Notes: generated by a model from the sequence alone, not told the origin. A DNA stretch of 64,000 nt from Amaurobius ferox (GCA_951213105.1 OX578137.1:61888736-61952735); one strand, 5' to 3'. Positions 35,218 through 47,399 are shown, counted from the stretch's first letter. Numbers and translations are program-made.

Positions 35218-35635
35218 TAAATAAAAAACTTAATTTACACCATTTTAGTAAAATGCACTGAAAAATAAGAAAGGTTTTTAGCTGTTGCAATATTCTTGTC
35301 GTATATATGTGACTAAAAATAAAATTGTGTAATAAAGGAACAATAAAAATGTTAACATAGAAATGAAATATATAAGAATGATTAGATTCAATTCATTTAA
35401 ATTTTTCTTAGACAATTTTGATTTTAAAATCTGTCATTCTTATATATTAATGTATTTATATGTTATCACTTTTATTGTTCCTTAAAATTTTGTTAATGTC
35501 AAATACATTTCTTTTATGTGTGTCCCATGATTTGTTTTTAGTCACATATGACCAAAAATAAAGTGATAGCTAAACATTATTTTTTATTTTAGTGAATTTT
35601 ACTAAAACTGTGTAACTTAAAAAGTTTTTTTAATA
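35218..35635. repeat. Foldback inverted repeat, arms of about 175-210 bp
   Basis: The left arm (35218-35390) and right arm (35425-35635) are imperfect reverse complements. Examples: 'ttttagtaaaatgcact' pairs with 'agtgaattttactaaaa'; 'atatgtgactaaaaat' with 'tttttagtcacatatg'; 'aaggaacaataaaa' with 'ttttattgttcctt'; and 'atatataagaatga' with 'tcattcttatatat'. The gap is about 35 bp. It looks like a MITE or a long intronic hairpin. Confidence 0.75.
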
Positions 35636-35839
35636 TTTTATTTATATATTTATTTATTTATTTATTTTTGTCTTTTGCAATTTTGTAATCAATTTTTCAT
35701 CAGATATCTAATTAAATCTGTTTTTATGATAAATTTATAGAGGCCCTTTTTATATAAAAGCATTAATTCATAACTCACCATGACTAGTATTATGTATTAA
35801 AATTTCTCTCTGTTATATATATATATATATATATATATA

Positions 35840-37039
35840 AAGTGCATCTCAAGAGTTTATTCACTTTAGTAAAAGCAATAGATATAAGGAGAAGAAAATA
35901 AGAAATGCAATTTCATCACTATATATTTAATAACGACTAACAATATAAGACCATGAACATACCTGTTTGATTTGCAGGTTTCAATAAATGAAGTAAATGC
36001 AAAAAAAGCATCAAAAAACTTGTTTCAAAAGTTTATGCACAAGTAACAAAAAATGAAGTTATTTAACAAATGTGATGTCCATTTTGTTTTATAACTTGAA
36101 AAATGTGATCTGGCATTGACAAAATAAGAAAATGAAGAATTTCTAGGTCTAAATTATACCAGTAGTTTTCAATTTCACACTTTAATTCGGCCAAAGACTA
36201 AAACTGTCACCTATTCGCATAAACTCTTCTGAATAGGACCCCCCCCAAAGATTTTCTATGGGTTTCAAGTCAGGACTTTTGGCCAGCCAATCCATAACCA
36301 TAATGTTATTACACTGCAACCACAGTTTTGTTGACTTTGTCGCATGAATGAGAGCATGATCATGCTGAAAACAGAAGTTTGGTCCTGCTTTATTCGTAGC
36401 TTCTGGTAATATGTGATCCTTTAATGTTTGTTGTTAATTTAGCGCATTTTGCTTACCGTTAAGAAAGGCTGAGGATAACGCACCATTAAAGCAAAACGCT
36501 CCTGTCACAATCAAGGAACGACTTTATTTTCTACTGAAAAATCTCTGGGTTCTTTGCGCAGGTCATGCCAGTATGATGCCCATATATCTGGGCCATCAAT
36601 ATTCCATTTCTTTTCATCACTAAATATAGCAGTTATCCATTGGTCGTTCCAGTTCATGTGTTCCCGAGCCCATTCCATAAGACGTAATTTATGATTTTCA
36701 GTTAAACTCGGAATTTGCTTCATACGTGTGAGCATTATATTGCAATTAATTTGTAAACATCTGTGAATAGTAGATCGAGATACTTTTAAACCTGATTCAC
36801 TTTGTATTTCAGATAACGACAGTTCTTGAGTCAATGCTAGATGAAAAACTTTTCTGTCATCTCGAGAACTGGTACATTTTGGACGGCCTGATCTATCTTT
36901 TACTTTATAATCACACTCTTTTTATAGCACAGCATAAATACCTCGTTTTGACTGATTTAATATCATTGCATTTCTTATTTTCTTCTTCTTCTGATATCTG
37001 TTGCTTATACTAAAGTGCATAAACTTTTGAGACGCACCT
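35840..37039 (-). mobile_element. Tc1-like (DD34E) element, inactivated
   Basis: The terminal inverted repeats are about 70 bp long: the left begins AAGTGCATCTCAAGAGTTTA and the right, reversed, AGGTGCGTCTCAAAAGTTTA. Both run on through 'CACTTTAGTA' to 'AAATAAGAAATGC'. The flanking TA dinucleotides (35838-35839 and 37040-37041) sit in TA microsatellites. Total length 1.2 kb, with a transposase on the minus strand. Confidence 0.9.
36235..36834 (-). pseudogene. Tc1-like transposase, frameshifted
   Basis: The segment 36834-36511 contains 'SGLKVSRSTIHRCLQ', 'HKLRLMEWAREHMNWNDQW' and 'IFSDEKKWNIDGPD', the DNA-binding end and first catalytic Asp of Tc1 transposases. Downstream, in another frame, come 'FCFQHDHALIHATKSTKLW' and 'WLAKSPDLKPIENLWG'. 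The spacing from the Asp of QHDH to the Glu of PIEN is 34 residues (DD34E). The glycine-rich middle is damaged and frames change, so the copy is dead. It is described as found, not repaired. Confidence 0.9.

Positions 37040-37075
<36 letters not shown>
37040..37075. repeat. TA/GA microsatellite
   Basis: TATATATATATATATA followed by GAGAGAGAGAGAGAGAGAGA. It continues the TA tract interrupted by the Tc1 element. Confidence 0.95.
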
Positions 37076-37077
<2 letters not shown>

Positions 37078-37684
37078 TGAAGCTGCATATTTGATTCTAA
37101 GTGGGGGGGGGATATAAACTCATATTTAATGAAATATTGTATTGTCATCACAAATATTTGTTTGTAAAATTTCATGAAAACTAGTTTGGTAGAAGTGAAT
37201 AAAAAATGTATTTGAAGATTTGACCTAAACAAATAAACAGAGAAATCAATCTAAATAAAACAGTGTAAAAATTGAATGTGATGTGCAACCAAGAAATTTA
37301 TATATTTCTATTACTTCCCTGCGATGCCTTTCATGTAGGTTGAAAATAAATAATTTAACATTTTCTTAAAAGCACCTATTGATTTGAGCAAATTATAATA
37401 TCATATTTACTTCGTTGAAACTGCATTTATGATTCTTTCAAGTAGTTTTAGATTTTTGGAAGAAAACCAAACACATATTAAAATGTGTTTATAGAGTTTT
37501 TAAACTTTAACTTTTTCTACATTCTTTTTTAAGGACACGATTAAATAATAACTTCACATTATGGTTTTTCACTCTGTGTTGCAGTAAAGTTGATGATTTA
37601 TGAATGTGCATTTTAGTTTGTTTTAGAATAAAAATCGTCACTGAAGTTTATTTATTATAGTATTAAAAATGATTTTCTTTTCAG

Positions 37685-37829
37685 CATGCAGATTACAGGT
37701 GTCTTACCTTTATTAGATCTTGGAATTTCTGACTTCCAACTGTCACAAGTTATTAACATTGGTACAAGTATTCCATTGCCAGAAAGTGAAGCTCCAGCAG
37801 TGTCAGAAGCTCCTACTGCTTCAGTTTTA
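37685..37829 (+). CDS. Vps13: Vps13 exon 11: LPLLDLGISD groove strand
   Basis: It follows TTCTTTTCAG and ends at TTTTA|GTAAGA (phase 2 in, phase 0 out, 145 nt). It encodes MQITGVLPLLDLGISDFQLS, then QVINIGTSIPLPESEAPAVS and EAPTASVL. The human counterpart has 'F.I.G.LPLI.LRISD..L......SIP.PE', so the exon aligns along its full length. The Pro/Glu/Ser/Ala-rich end begins a variable, probably disordered loop that continues in the next exon. The antisense open frame at 37655-37849 is a shadow. Confidence 0.95.
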
Positions 37830-40800
37830 GTAAGAAGCAATAATGTCATTTTGAATTAAATGGAATGCTTTATGTATCACTTTTCTGCTTGTAGTGAATA
37901 TCCCTTTATCCAATATCTGTCTATAAAAAAGTAGCCAATGCTGCTGTTTGACAAATTTTGTGACCCCTGAATTTCTGCCCTGTACCACAAGAACTATAAT
38001 GTCCAAAAATATGAAATGTGATACATTTGTAGAGAAATGTTAGGGAAACATGCTGAAATAAACTTATTGATTTATTCTTTAGTTTACAAGATATTTTTCT
38101 CAAAGAAAGAATATTTAAACTACAAGTTTACATCCTAGACAAACTAGTAATAGCAAACCCATGATTTTTTGCTGGCATGTACCTACATAGTTGAATTTTT
38201 GATAAACTGAGCCCTTTTCTTAAATTTTGATTGTGTTTATGAGTTACTCTATTTTCTATGCACTTCTGAAGTGAAAATGTTTCTTCAGTATGGGCAAACA
38301 TTTCATTGGTCGAGTTGTTTTCCAACTTACTTGATTAGTTGCTGGCGGAAACGTTACAAATATGGCTGATGACCGAGTTATTGAAGCACTTAAAATATTA
38401 TAAGATGTTTAATTCTGAACTTGACTACAATGGTGGTACATTTAGGACAATGTGGAAAGTGGACAATGATATGACTTATTGTTGATTCTTACAAACAGGG
38501 CATTTTGCTACTATTTTTGTTGTGAACAATTGTGATTAAAATACAATTATTATTGCCAAGCAATTATATATTTTATTGTTGTAAATCTCTCTATATTAAA
38601 AGAAAATAACTTGATTTTTTGTTACTCCATTATACACAAATGGCAAAACATACAATTCTAAAATTTTACATATACAAGCCTGTAGATGCGCAAGAAAAGT
38701 TTTGAATTTTGATTTAGGCTAATTAAATATTAAATAATTAAATTTTCCATTCCCAGTATTGGCAAAGATTTTATTGGTCAAGCTAATTTCTAACTTCTCT
38801 GTGATTGTTTTAATGCAAAAAGTCATGTCTTTGTCAAAAAATTGTAGGCTGCAACATTTTAGATTGTACATTTGAAGCAATTTTGGCAATAGTGTGCTTT
38901 ATTGATCATACTAAAATTGCATGTGTAATTTCATGATTTAATTTTCACTTTTGTATAGATAGTCATTTAACATATACAGCATCTTTAAAATCATTGTTTT
39001 GGGTAGACGGTTTAAACATTCCCTCCAGTAACCATAAAAAGGTGTTGATTATAAAAATTATATTTTATATCAAATAGTGTTATCAGATTTTTCAAAACTT
39101 GTTGTTTATGAATAATGTAAACATTAGTACATTCATTAGAATTTGGCAAAGTGAGTTCAACTAGATATTGTAAATAACAGACACAACCAAATTATAAGAG
39201 GAGAGGGGAGGTGGGCACTGAAAATTGTTTACACTATTAGAAAAATGACTGATATAGGTTGATGCTAAGGCTAATGTTTCCCAAACCTTCATTTGTAAAT
39301 CCCTTTTAAGATGTTGATCTTGTTAGTGTATTCTTTTCACGCATATATATTATCAACATACCCCTTGAGATTGATCTTAATAGTGTACCCCCTTCATGGA
39401 ATGAAGTAGATTAATATTTAATTTCTCTTGCCCCTTTAACACTCACACGGAATACTAAATATGCTATTTACAGTTGAAACTTCCACTCGCTCACGTAATA
39501 ATGACATATATACACCGAAACTTCTCTCCAGACAAAATGGAACGTGATTCACCCATCAAAGTCTGGAGTTATAGGCATGAGATTCTACTGCAAATCTTCA
39601 AATTGCCACTGTTTTTTTTTTCTTCCCCCGGGCATTTCCTCCCCCCCCCCCTGTAGAATTTTCTTGTTTTTTGTGTGCTTAAATATATTCCTCGCAAATT
39701 CTAAAATTTCCCTTCTTTAAACAGGGTTTTCAGTTCACGGAAGTTCCAAAAAAGTTATGAAATCAATCATGAAATTGGAAACAAAATCATGAATTTTGAG
39801 ATTGAAATTTTCTGTTCTTACATCTGGAAAGTTATTTCCCCTCGATTGCAAAATTGGCACTTGTAAGCGACAATTCCCTCCATGTCATGAGAGAAAGGAC
39901 CAATTATCCTTCTCCCACTTTTGCAGTCCCGTTTCCATTAACTAAAATTTTTGTAATTATTATGTGTTGTATAAAAAAAGCTATTTTCCAAATGCATTAT
40001 TAATTAAATGAAGAGCTATTTTGCAGGAGTATCGTGAAAAACTGCATTTGTACAGGATCTTCAGAATATTTCATTTAAATGTGAAAATATTTTCTGCAAT
40101 CTGTTTGCATTGACTAAAAATTTTTACAATAATTATATGTATACAAAATAGTTATTTATCAAATCTTTTATTAATTAAATGAAAGGCCTTTTTGCAGCAG
40201 TATCGTGAAAAACTACATTTTTGTGCTATCCTTGGTATATTTCATTTAATTGTGAAGCTATTTTTGACTTATGCAATCTTTTTGCATTGACTAAAATTTT
40301 TATAATAACTGCATGTTGTATTTAAAAAAAACTGTTTCTCAAAAGTTTTATTAATGAAATAAAAGACTATTTGGCACCAGTACCATAAAGAACTGCATTT
40401 GTGTACATGCAATGTTTTTGCATCCACTAAAATTTTTATAATTATTATTATGTTTTTAAAATTTTTATAATTATTTAAAAAAAATATTGCTTAAACATAA
40501 ATATTAACTAAATGAAGAACATTTTGCAGCAGTATTGTGAAAATCTGCATTTGTACACAATGCTTGATTTATTTCATTTGAAAATATTTTCCTTTAATGC
40601 AATCTGTTTTCATCCACTAAAATTTTTGCAATTATTACATGTAAATGAAAAAACTATTCCTCAAATGTTTTATTAATGAAATGAACTATTTTGCAGCAAT
40701 ATCCCTGTATAGTAGTATCAGTTGTATAAATAACATAAGGTATATAACTTGTCTAGATCTTATAATTTATACAAAATAGTTATTGAATACGAGACCTTTT

Positions 40801-41822
40801 AATTTTGTATTATAGAACGATTAAAATTTCATAAAATATATATTTAAATTTGGTTGTTTTCATTTTGATTGATTTAATTATTATAATTATAATAGTGTTG
40901 ATGCATCTTTAATTTCAAATTTATTGTCTACAATTAACAAAATTTAAAGTAATTGGGTGGATATTCATCATGCATTTTTTATAAATTCAAAATTTCCTCT
41001 TCTGTGATCTTTCTGCAAACTCATGCCTGGAGTTACCATATGGTAACAGGAAATTATGCTGTATCTGTAATGTGAAAAGTCCATCTTTTTACTTAGCATA
41101 ACCGTATATATGGTCACGCTCTGTAACAGTAAAAAATGAATAAATTCTTAAAATGCAAGTGTTCCTAATCAAACAGTTCTATGTGAATAATTTATGCTGA
41201 AAGTAACTTTTAAAATTTATTTAAAATCAAAACTCTGGCTCTGATTTGTAAAAATGTACACTCTCAGTTTATTCATTATCTAACATAAATATTGAACAAT
41301 TTTTCATAAAAAGTATTAGAGAAAAGTAGTAAAGAAAACTAAAATTGATGAAAATAAAAAGAAATTAGATATAAATATGGAAAATGTGGAATCTGGTTAG
41401 GAAAAACTCATTGGCATACTAAGAACCCTACATGACACAGCATGTAACATGTTGCAGGAGTGTTGAAGTGTTAATATGAATAAAGGAAATGTTAATTAAA
41501 TATATGTGCTAAATTTATTGTGTTTTTAGATTATCTCTAAACTTTCTTTTTTATTTTAAAATATGATCTTTCTGTGGAACATTTATTTTGCTGTTTTTAT
41601 TTTGTGGATAAAAGCATTACTGTAAGTTCAATTCTTTAAGTGCAGTTGAAAGCACTTAATTGTAGGTGCATCTTTGAATAACTAATGCACCTATGCTTAA
41701 TCATATCAGGACCATTTGATTGTAATTTTCCTGATTTTGCTTGGTTAATTCCATAAACAGCCAGATATGATTTTCTTAAAATATCCATATAACTTTTTAC
41801 TAAATACCATTTTATGTTTTAG
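37830..41822 (+). other. Vps13 intron, 3993 bp
   Basis: It contains the second array of the 165-bp tandem repeat (39960-40720) and a C-run near 39641. The small open frames at 38128-38325 (minus) and 39474-39656 show no domain. Confidence 0.8.
39960..40720. repeat. Tandem array, about five units of 140-180 bp
   Basis: Repeated phrases are 'ttattaattaaatgaa', 'ctattttgcagcagtatcgtgaaaaactgcatttgt' and 'gcaatctgtttgcat..actaaaatttt'. Units begin near 39972, 40150, 40330, 40480 and 40650 and are diverged. It is the same family as 17826-18215. Confidence 0.75.
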
Positions 41823-42002
41823 TCTTCTGCTGTTGCTGCTGATTATGTCAATAACAAAGCTGTGCAACAAGTTAAAAGAGAGGCCGTTCAGAATTTTAAG
41901 AATGCTTCTGTTGAAACTGATGATTCAACCTCTGAAGACGATTCAACCTCTCAAGTGTCTCAACAAAGTACTAGCATGAAAATGAAATTTGAAATTCAAG
42001 CT
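41823..42002 (+). CDS. Vps13: Vps13 exon 12: acidic Ser-rich loop and MKFEIQA strand
   Basis: It follows ATGTTTTAG and ends at GCT|GTAAGTG (phase 0 in and out, exactly 180 nt). It encodes SSAVAADYVNNKAVQQVKRE, then AVQNFKNASVETDDSTSEDD and STSQVSQQSTSMKMKFEIQA. The middle is a low-complexity acidic and serine-rich stretch with a small internal duplication (DDSTSEDDSTS). Such loops in Vps13 lie outside the channel and vary between species. The final MKMKFEIQA begins the next beta strand. Because the exon is a multiple of three and phase 0, it could be skipped without breaking the frame. Confidence 0.92.
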
Positions 42003-43969
42003 GTAAGTGATATATTGTTTTTGCCATTCATGTATTACTACGATGTACAGAAAATATATTTGCCCTTGATATCTCAAATCAACAATATTTTACTTTTTAC
42101 AACATGAATATTTTGTCTCAAAGGGTTTTGCCTCCTACTGGTTAAACAACTTATTATTATTATTATTATTTTCGTCTACACTTGGCTGGGTATAGATTGT
42201 TTATACTATACCTCCCTATCACACGTATTTTGAATAAAATATCAGACTTGCTTTATTACAGGGTGCTTTTTGTACATAAATTTAGTTTACACATGGAAAA
42301 TTATTTTTTTTATTTTTAAAATTTGCCCGATGAGTGAATCCAATTAATATTCAAGCAAATGCAACTTATATGCACTTTAAAATGTTTTAAAGTTTGGCTT
42401 ATAGTAGCGCCAGACTAAAAAACTGGTAAAGGAAAATTAGTATGTATAGTTCTATTACTTCAAATATAAGAGTTTTATAAATGCATTACAACAGCAATTG
42501 ATTGGCTGAATGCAATAATTGGTTAAGTTGCAGAGTATATTGGAAATTTCATTTTAACACTAGTTAAATCAGATTAATACTTTTTCCAGGCTCTTATTGT
42601 GGTTAGTGATAATACTTGATTTCTAATTATCAATGCAGTGATAATTAGATTTTCTTTGCATAAAAATGGAATTTCCAGTAGGAGATGTAGCTTAACTCAT
42701 AAGTGTAGCCTGAAATCTCAGAAAAAGGTGGTTCGTTGATTGAATAGTAAAGGGAGTTACAGTGCTGGATTTGAATTTGGTAATGTGGACTCTATGAAGA
42801 ACCACTGTAGTTGTTTAGCTAATGGGGGGGGGGAGGCGCAGAGAAGGGTGATTGTGCATAATGATACAGAACCAATACTTTCCTACACCACTGATATAAC
42901 TTAACTGACTATTCTATCATACTGTTCAATTCATACCTGAATTTATAATTTATCATGTGAGATCAAAATCATACTCTTACTTATTTTTCTAATTCTGTAA
43001 TAGTTCTAATGTTTGTTGTCCAAATAAAAGAAATAGATTTAGAAATTTTAAATTCTACAGATTTAGATCCTGTTTATATAAAAAATTAAGTAATATTATA
43101 ACTGCACAAATAAAACTGCTGCTTGTAAGAGTATAACTTTTAATACTTCCTTGAGGAAAGCAGTTGCTGGCCACCTAATTGTCCTATGTCTACTTTCTTT
43201 AAGGAAGTATTGAAATTTATATATTATAACCAGTCCTTTTTTTTTATTCAGTGTATGTTTTTTCTGTTAAAAAATCAGTTATGAAAATTATTGCAGTATT
43301 TATTTTAAATCATCATTCTACACTTTTAGCATAAATCAATTTTAAGTTTTAAAAGATATAGCCAAAAGTCTCCTAGTTTATATTGAAAAATCCATACTAA
43401 ACTCGGTAACTGTTAAAAAATGTTAAAAAAAACTTTTTGCTACAAACACAAAACTCAGTATCAAAGTGTTTTTCAATGTATAGAATATGTATAAAAATAG
43501 CATGCTGTGGTAGATCAAAATGGTTGTTTGGTTGTTTTTGTGAAAATAGTGGAGATTGGAAGGCTGAATTTATTTAATTGAATGATAATTAGGACAAATA
43601 GATTCTTTTGAGTTAAAATAATGCTAGTTCATATTTTTGATATAGTGATTAGAACTCGAGGTAGTGGATCAGTGAGTGTATCTTTATTCAAATATTTTAC
43701 ATTTGCAGTTTAAGATTAGTTATCTAAGTTGTATCTAAATAACTTGTGTAGGCCCAGTGTGACCCTACACTCATATAACCTTCTGTTACATCTTAAGGAA
43801 GATGTCAGAAAATATTTCACAAGTTTGAGTATTGGGATAAATTTGGAGTATGTTCTATTTTTGATATAAGTAAATCATTTCTTTTACCTGAAGTAAATAT
43901 TAAAGTCATATACTTAAATTTTTTGTTTAATTTTTTTTTTATAAACATTGTATTTCTTATTTCATTTAG
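42003..43969 (+). other. Vps13 intron, 1967 bp
   Basis: It contains a TTA microsatellite (42151-42170), a G-run near 42824, and an inverted pair ACTTCCTTGAGGAAAG / CTTTCTTTAAGGAAGT (43146-43161 and 43193-43208). Nothing coding was recognised. Confidence 0.8.
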
Positions 43970-44126
43970 TTTTCCTTTACCATGCTTCAAAGAGTTAAGG
44001 AAAAAGATGTTAAAATGGTAAAATTTTCCTTTAGTGATTTTATCACTGAAGTGACTACTAGAACTTTTGAGATGTCAGCAAATATAATTTTGGGAGGAAT
44101 ACTTTTAGAAAATTTTGAATTTTTGG
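43970..44126 (+). CDS. Vps13: Vps13 exon 13: groove segment
   Basis: It follows TTTCATTTAG and ends at TTTTTGG|GTAAGTA (phase 0 in, phase 1 out, 157 nt). It encodes FSFTMLQRVKEKDVKMVKFS, then FSDFITEVTTRTFEMSANII and LGGILLENFEFLG. Alternating strands 'MVKFSFSDFITEVTTRTFEMSANIILGGI' match the repeating beta-groove pattern. In the human protein the same slot reads '...L.L..LG..I..RTYD.K....L..F'. It follows MKFEIQA and precedes the short exon 14. Confidence 0.93.
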
Positions 44127-44499
44127 GTAAGTATTGATATTTTAAATGTTTTTCGAGTTTCATCTTTGTTACTAATTTTTGTATTTCCTATGATTGTTCT
44201 CTCTCTCTCTTTATATATATATATATATATAAATTGAAATTTTTTAAACAAAAACTATGCATAAACTACGGTAAGTACAAAAAAAAACCATCTCTAGCAT
44301 ATCCGTTACAAATAAGTAACTATAGACCAAGACTAAGGATAAAAATAGAAGGTAACTTATCACTATAATGGAAAGGGGGGAGGGGAAGATGAGTATACAA
44401 AAATCATAATTGAAAAGGTATATATATATAAATATATATAAAAAATAAAAAAGCAAACACAGCAAAAATGAGAGAAGGCAATAATAACTTAAGAATGAA

Positions 44500-45880
44500 G
44501 ATCAAGACATGGAGAACAATCAACTGAAACTACACAAAAAATCGGCGGATAGTTCAAAATTGCATTCTCGTCAGGACAGCCATACAATTTGAATTAAAAC
44601 CATAAGAATAGCCAGTTTCTGACAATGGCGATAGTATTTAACTATGGACACCATTAGAACTGTCTAATGGCTAGTGGAAGGACAAATAATAAAAACCAAG
44701 TGAATTATAAACCAGAAATATTAACTCACAGGTACAGCCATCACATGAGAGTCTACACGTTCGCAGAAGAATATGTGACAGAGCATTTTACATCTCTTCG
44801 TCAAAGCGAGTGGACACCCGAATGAATACACTTGAACAAAAAATGATGTGTATAAAGACTTTCAAAAATTGTAAGCAGTATAGGACTCAGGACAAGTGGA
44901 AAGTAGTCTTTCAAAAGTAGTAAGCAGTATCAGACTCAGGCCAAGTGGTAAGTAGGTGATAAGAACAGATGAAATTCACAAAAAACAGTTATCCAATCAA
45001 GAATAAATAATGCAATTGTAAAACTATTACGTGGTGTATTTGAAATTATTAATAATATTATTTACAAATACTTCCAGATAATGGTAATTTTGACAAATGC
45101 GTTTAAGATTATTGGTGTGGAGAAAGTGAAACTGAGGATCAGAAAGTCGATGTATCCGAAATAGCTGGTTTAAAATGATGTTTCTAAACAATTGAATAGA
45201 ATTACAAGATTGATATGATAGCAGCTTAATAATAGAAGTTATAAGAATCTTTTTTATCATATAGAATGGTGATAACATGATTATTGAGGGTATCTAAATT
45301 TAGGTCTAAATAATTTACAGTTTGACTAACACTAGGCTCATTAGGGATTAATTCTTGGTTAGAAGGGTAAAAGTCAATATTAATGGGATAGGAATCATTA
45401 GTGATAATACAAATTAAGTCGTCAACATATCGATATATAATATATGAATTAGAGTTAAAATGAATAATAAAAATATATTAACTAGAATACTACTACTACA
45501 GCCCCCTTGAGGTACACCAGATGTTTGTAAATATATGTTATCTCCTTGGATAATATAATTGTTGTATAACACAAAGTCCAATAGCATAGGAAAGTTTTTG
45601 ACATTAAATGGAACATTATTTGAAGATTGATAATCATGATAGAGAGAGATAATAACTTTATATAAGTCTTTAATATCAATATTATTAAAAAGGTCTTTAA
45701 AATCAAAGGTATGGAAACCAAGAATATGTGGAAGCTTGCTAAGGTGATTAACTAAATCAAAACTATTGTTCAATATGAAATAGCCTAAATTCTTAAATTT
45801 AAGAGATTCATTAATTCTATTTAAGCAGTTTAGCAAGTACTTACTAGCTGTAGTGGTAAAGGAATTATGTCCACAAGTGA
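44500..45880 (-). mobile_element. Penelope-like retroelement remnant
   Basis: The minus strand carries a reverse transcriptase core, then about 500 bp of likely 3' non-coding sequence. That part includes TTTGACGAAGAGATGTAAA, a 'GACGAAGA' hairpin type seen at other element ends in this window. TA microsatellites lie on both sides. The exact borders are not defined, and no nuclease domain was found in this copy. The Penelope-like assignment is tentative; another non-LTR type is possible. Confidence 0.55.
45340..45836 (-). pseudogene. Reverse transcriptase core (Penelope-like), frameshifted
   Basis: Visible reverse transcriptase motifs in order: 'GFHTFDFKDLFNNIDIKDLY' (first catalytic Asp), 'YLQTSGVPQGGCSSSILVNI' (the GxPQGxxxSxxL motif) and, after a frameshift near 45420, 'IIYRYVDDLICII' with the YVDD catalytic pair intact, then 'NYLDLNLD'. 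A piece of the thumb-like region lies at 45278-45027 in another frame. The two catalytic boxes are kept but the frame is broken. Confidence 0.8.
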
Positions 45881-46309
45881 CCGTTCTAAAACTGAGAGGT
45901 GATTTATATATATATATATATATATGTATATGTATATGTATAATTTGACATAATCATGCATAAAAGGGATTATTTATGACTTAATGATCACAAGACTTAG
46001 TTTCAATCATTATTGTGAAAAAAACAGCTGTAATATAATTTTTTTGTTCATAATGTCAATAGTCAACTCTCAGCAGGGTGGGGGGAACTTACCTCCCGGG
46101 ACTACATTGTCAAGTATGGTATCAATTGAAAGATTTTTTCAAGCCTTTTAAAGTGAAGGGTAACATTTTATAATTGTGATCATTTGGACCAACAATACAG
46201 ATGTTTCAAATTTTTTCTTGCAAAAAAAAAAAATTAGTAAAAGTTTGCAAAAAAAAGAATTGCAAGCTACTTAAATTTTACTTTAAGAACCCATTTCTCT
46301 GTCCATTCA

Positions 46310-46946
46310 TCTCTGTAACATTTGGCGGCAATTTTAGCGGGATATCGCCAACTCAATAATTTTTTTAAATGCTGCAAAATTTATGAAAATTTCACCAAAT
46401 CTATAAAACATATCGCCAAATCAAAAGGAAAATGCTGCCAAATTGATAAAAATGTCACTAAATCAATTAAATTGAATGTGTTTTGCTAGGAAATAGTACT
46501 GTAATAATATTTCGATAGCATTTGTCTGTCAATCCAATCATCCCACTTGGCTACAAATTTGGCGACTTTTTTTAAATGTCGCTATATAGAAAAATATCAC
46601 TAAATAAATGAAAATATCTCCAAATTGATAAAATGATTCTAACTTGATAAAAATGACGTATAATTGATGAAAATTCAATATTTTGTAAAATTAAGTGCAA
46701 TTTCCTGAATAATCAAAAGTTGCTTGGCGGGAATTAATAGTTTAATATCTTAATTACCTATTTCACTATCCGTCTGTCCATCTGTCCATAGCACTTGGCA
46801 TAAAATCTGGCGGGATATTGCCAACTTGGCGAGTTTTTTTAACTGTTTCCAAATTGATAAAAATATCGTCAAATCAATAAAAATATCATGAAATTTATCA
46901 ACATGGTGCTAAATCGATGAAATTAATTGTATTTTGTTAAGAAATA
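46310..46946 (+). repeat. CGCCAAA-rich tandem-like repeat
   Basis: Diverged units contain 'tcgccaa(a/c)t', 'ttgataaaaat(g/a)tc', 'cccacttggc' and 'ttttg(c/t)taggaaata'. The unit near 46480-46540 reads straight through the point where, one unit later, the Tigger element is inserted. It is the same family as 9837-10330. Confidence 0.65.
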
Positions 46947-47399
46947 CACTTGTCCCCTGATTTACACGGCACTTGTTTTACACGATTTCGCTTTTACGCG
47001 GTTTATAAATTAACAGATTTAAAAAAATTGATAAAAATGTATATTCCGCTCCATATACGCCTATACAAAGATTTGATGACATTTTTGAATTTTATATCTT
47101 TGGTAACACTGATGAAAACAACAGGGGATTCCCGGTGTTGTAAAATATATACATTTAGGGGAATCCCCGTATAGTGAAATCCCCGTAATAGGGGAATCCC
47201 CGTATGTATTTCACAACACTAAAGCTATCTGGTTCATGCAAGTACATAGTGCAGAAACATTTTAGCAGCAAAGCTTATATTATTGTGCGTTTATCTTTTG
47301 AACTGGTAAGTTTTCAACATTTATAGTTTTTCTTGCGTCTTTATAGTTTGCGTAAATTTGTTAAGGTTCTATAATGTCAAAGGATTTGAAGGAAAATCA

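Larger units (their letters stand above)
35068..37684 (+). other. Vps13 intron, 2617 bp
   Basis: It contains a foldback repeat (35218-35635), a TA microsatellite (35815-35839), and a Tc1 element (35840-37039) followed by a TA/GA microsatellite (37040-37075). Confidence 0.85.

Noticed and set aside
37655..37849. 64-codon minus-strand open frame
   Set aside because: Antisense shadow of Vps13 exon 11.
41767..41979. 70-codon open frame overlapping exon 12
   Set aside because: Different frame from the exon, begins in the intron, and has no family similarity.
44568..44600. CTGACGAG on the minus strand in the reverse transcriptase element
   Set aside because: It fits the first hammerhead box (position 7 is free), but no GAAA box or stem II follows within a usable distance.
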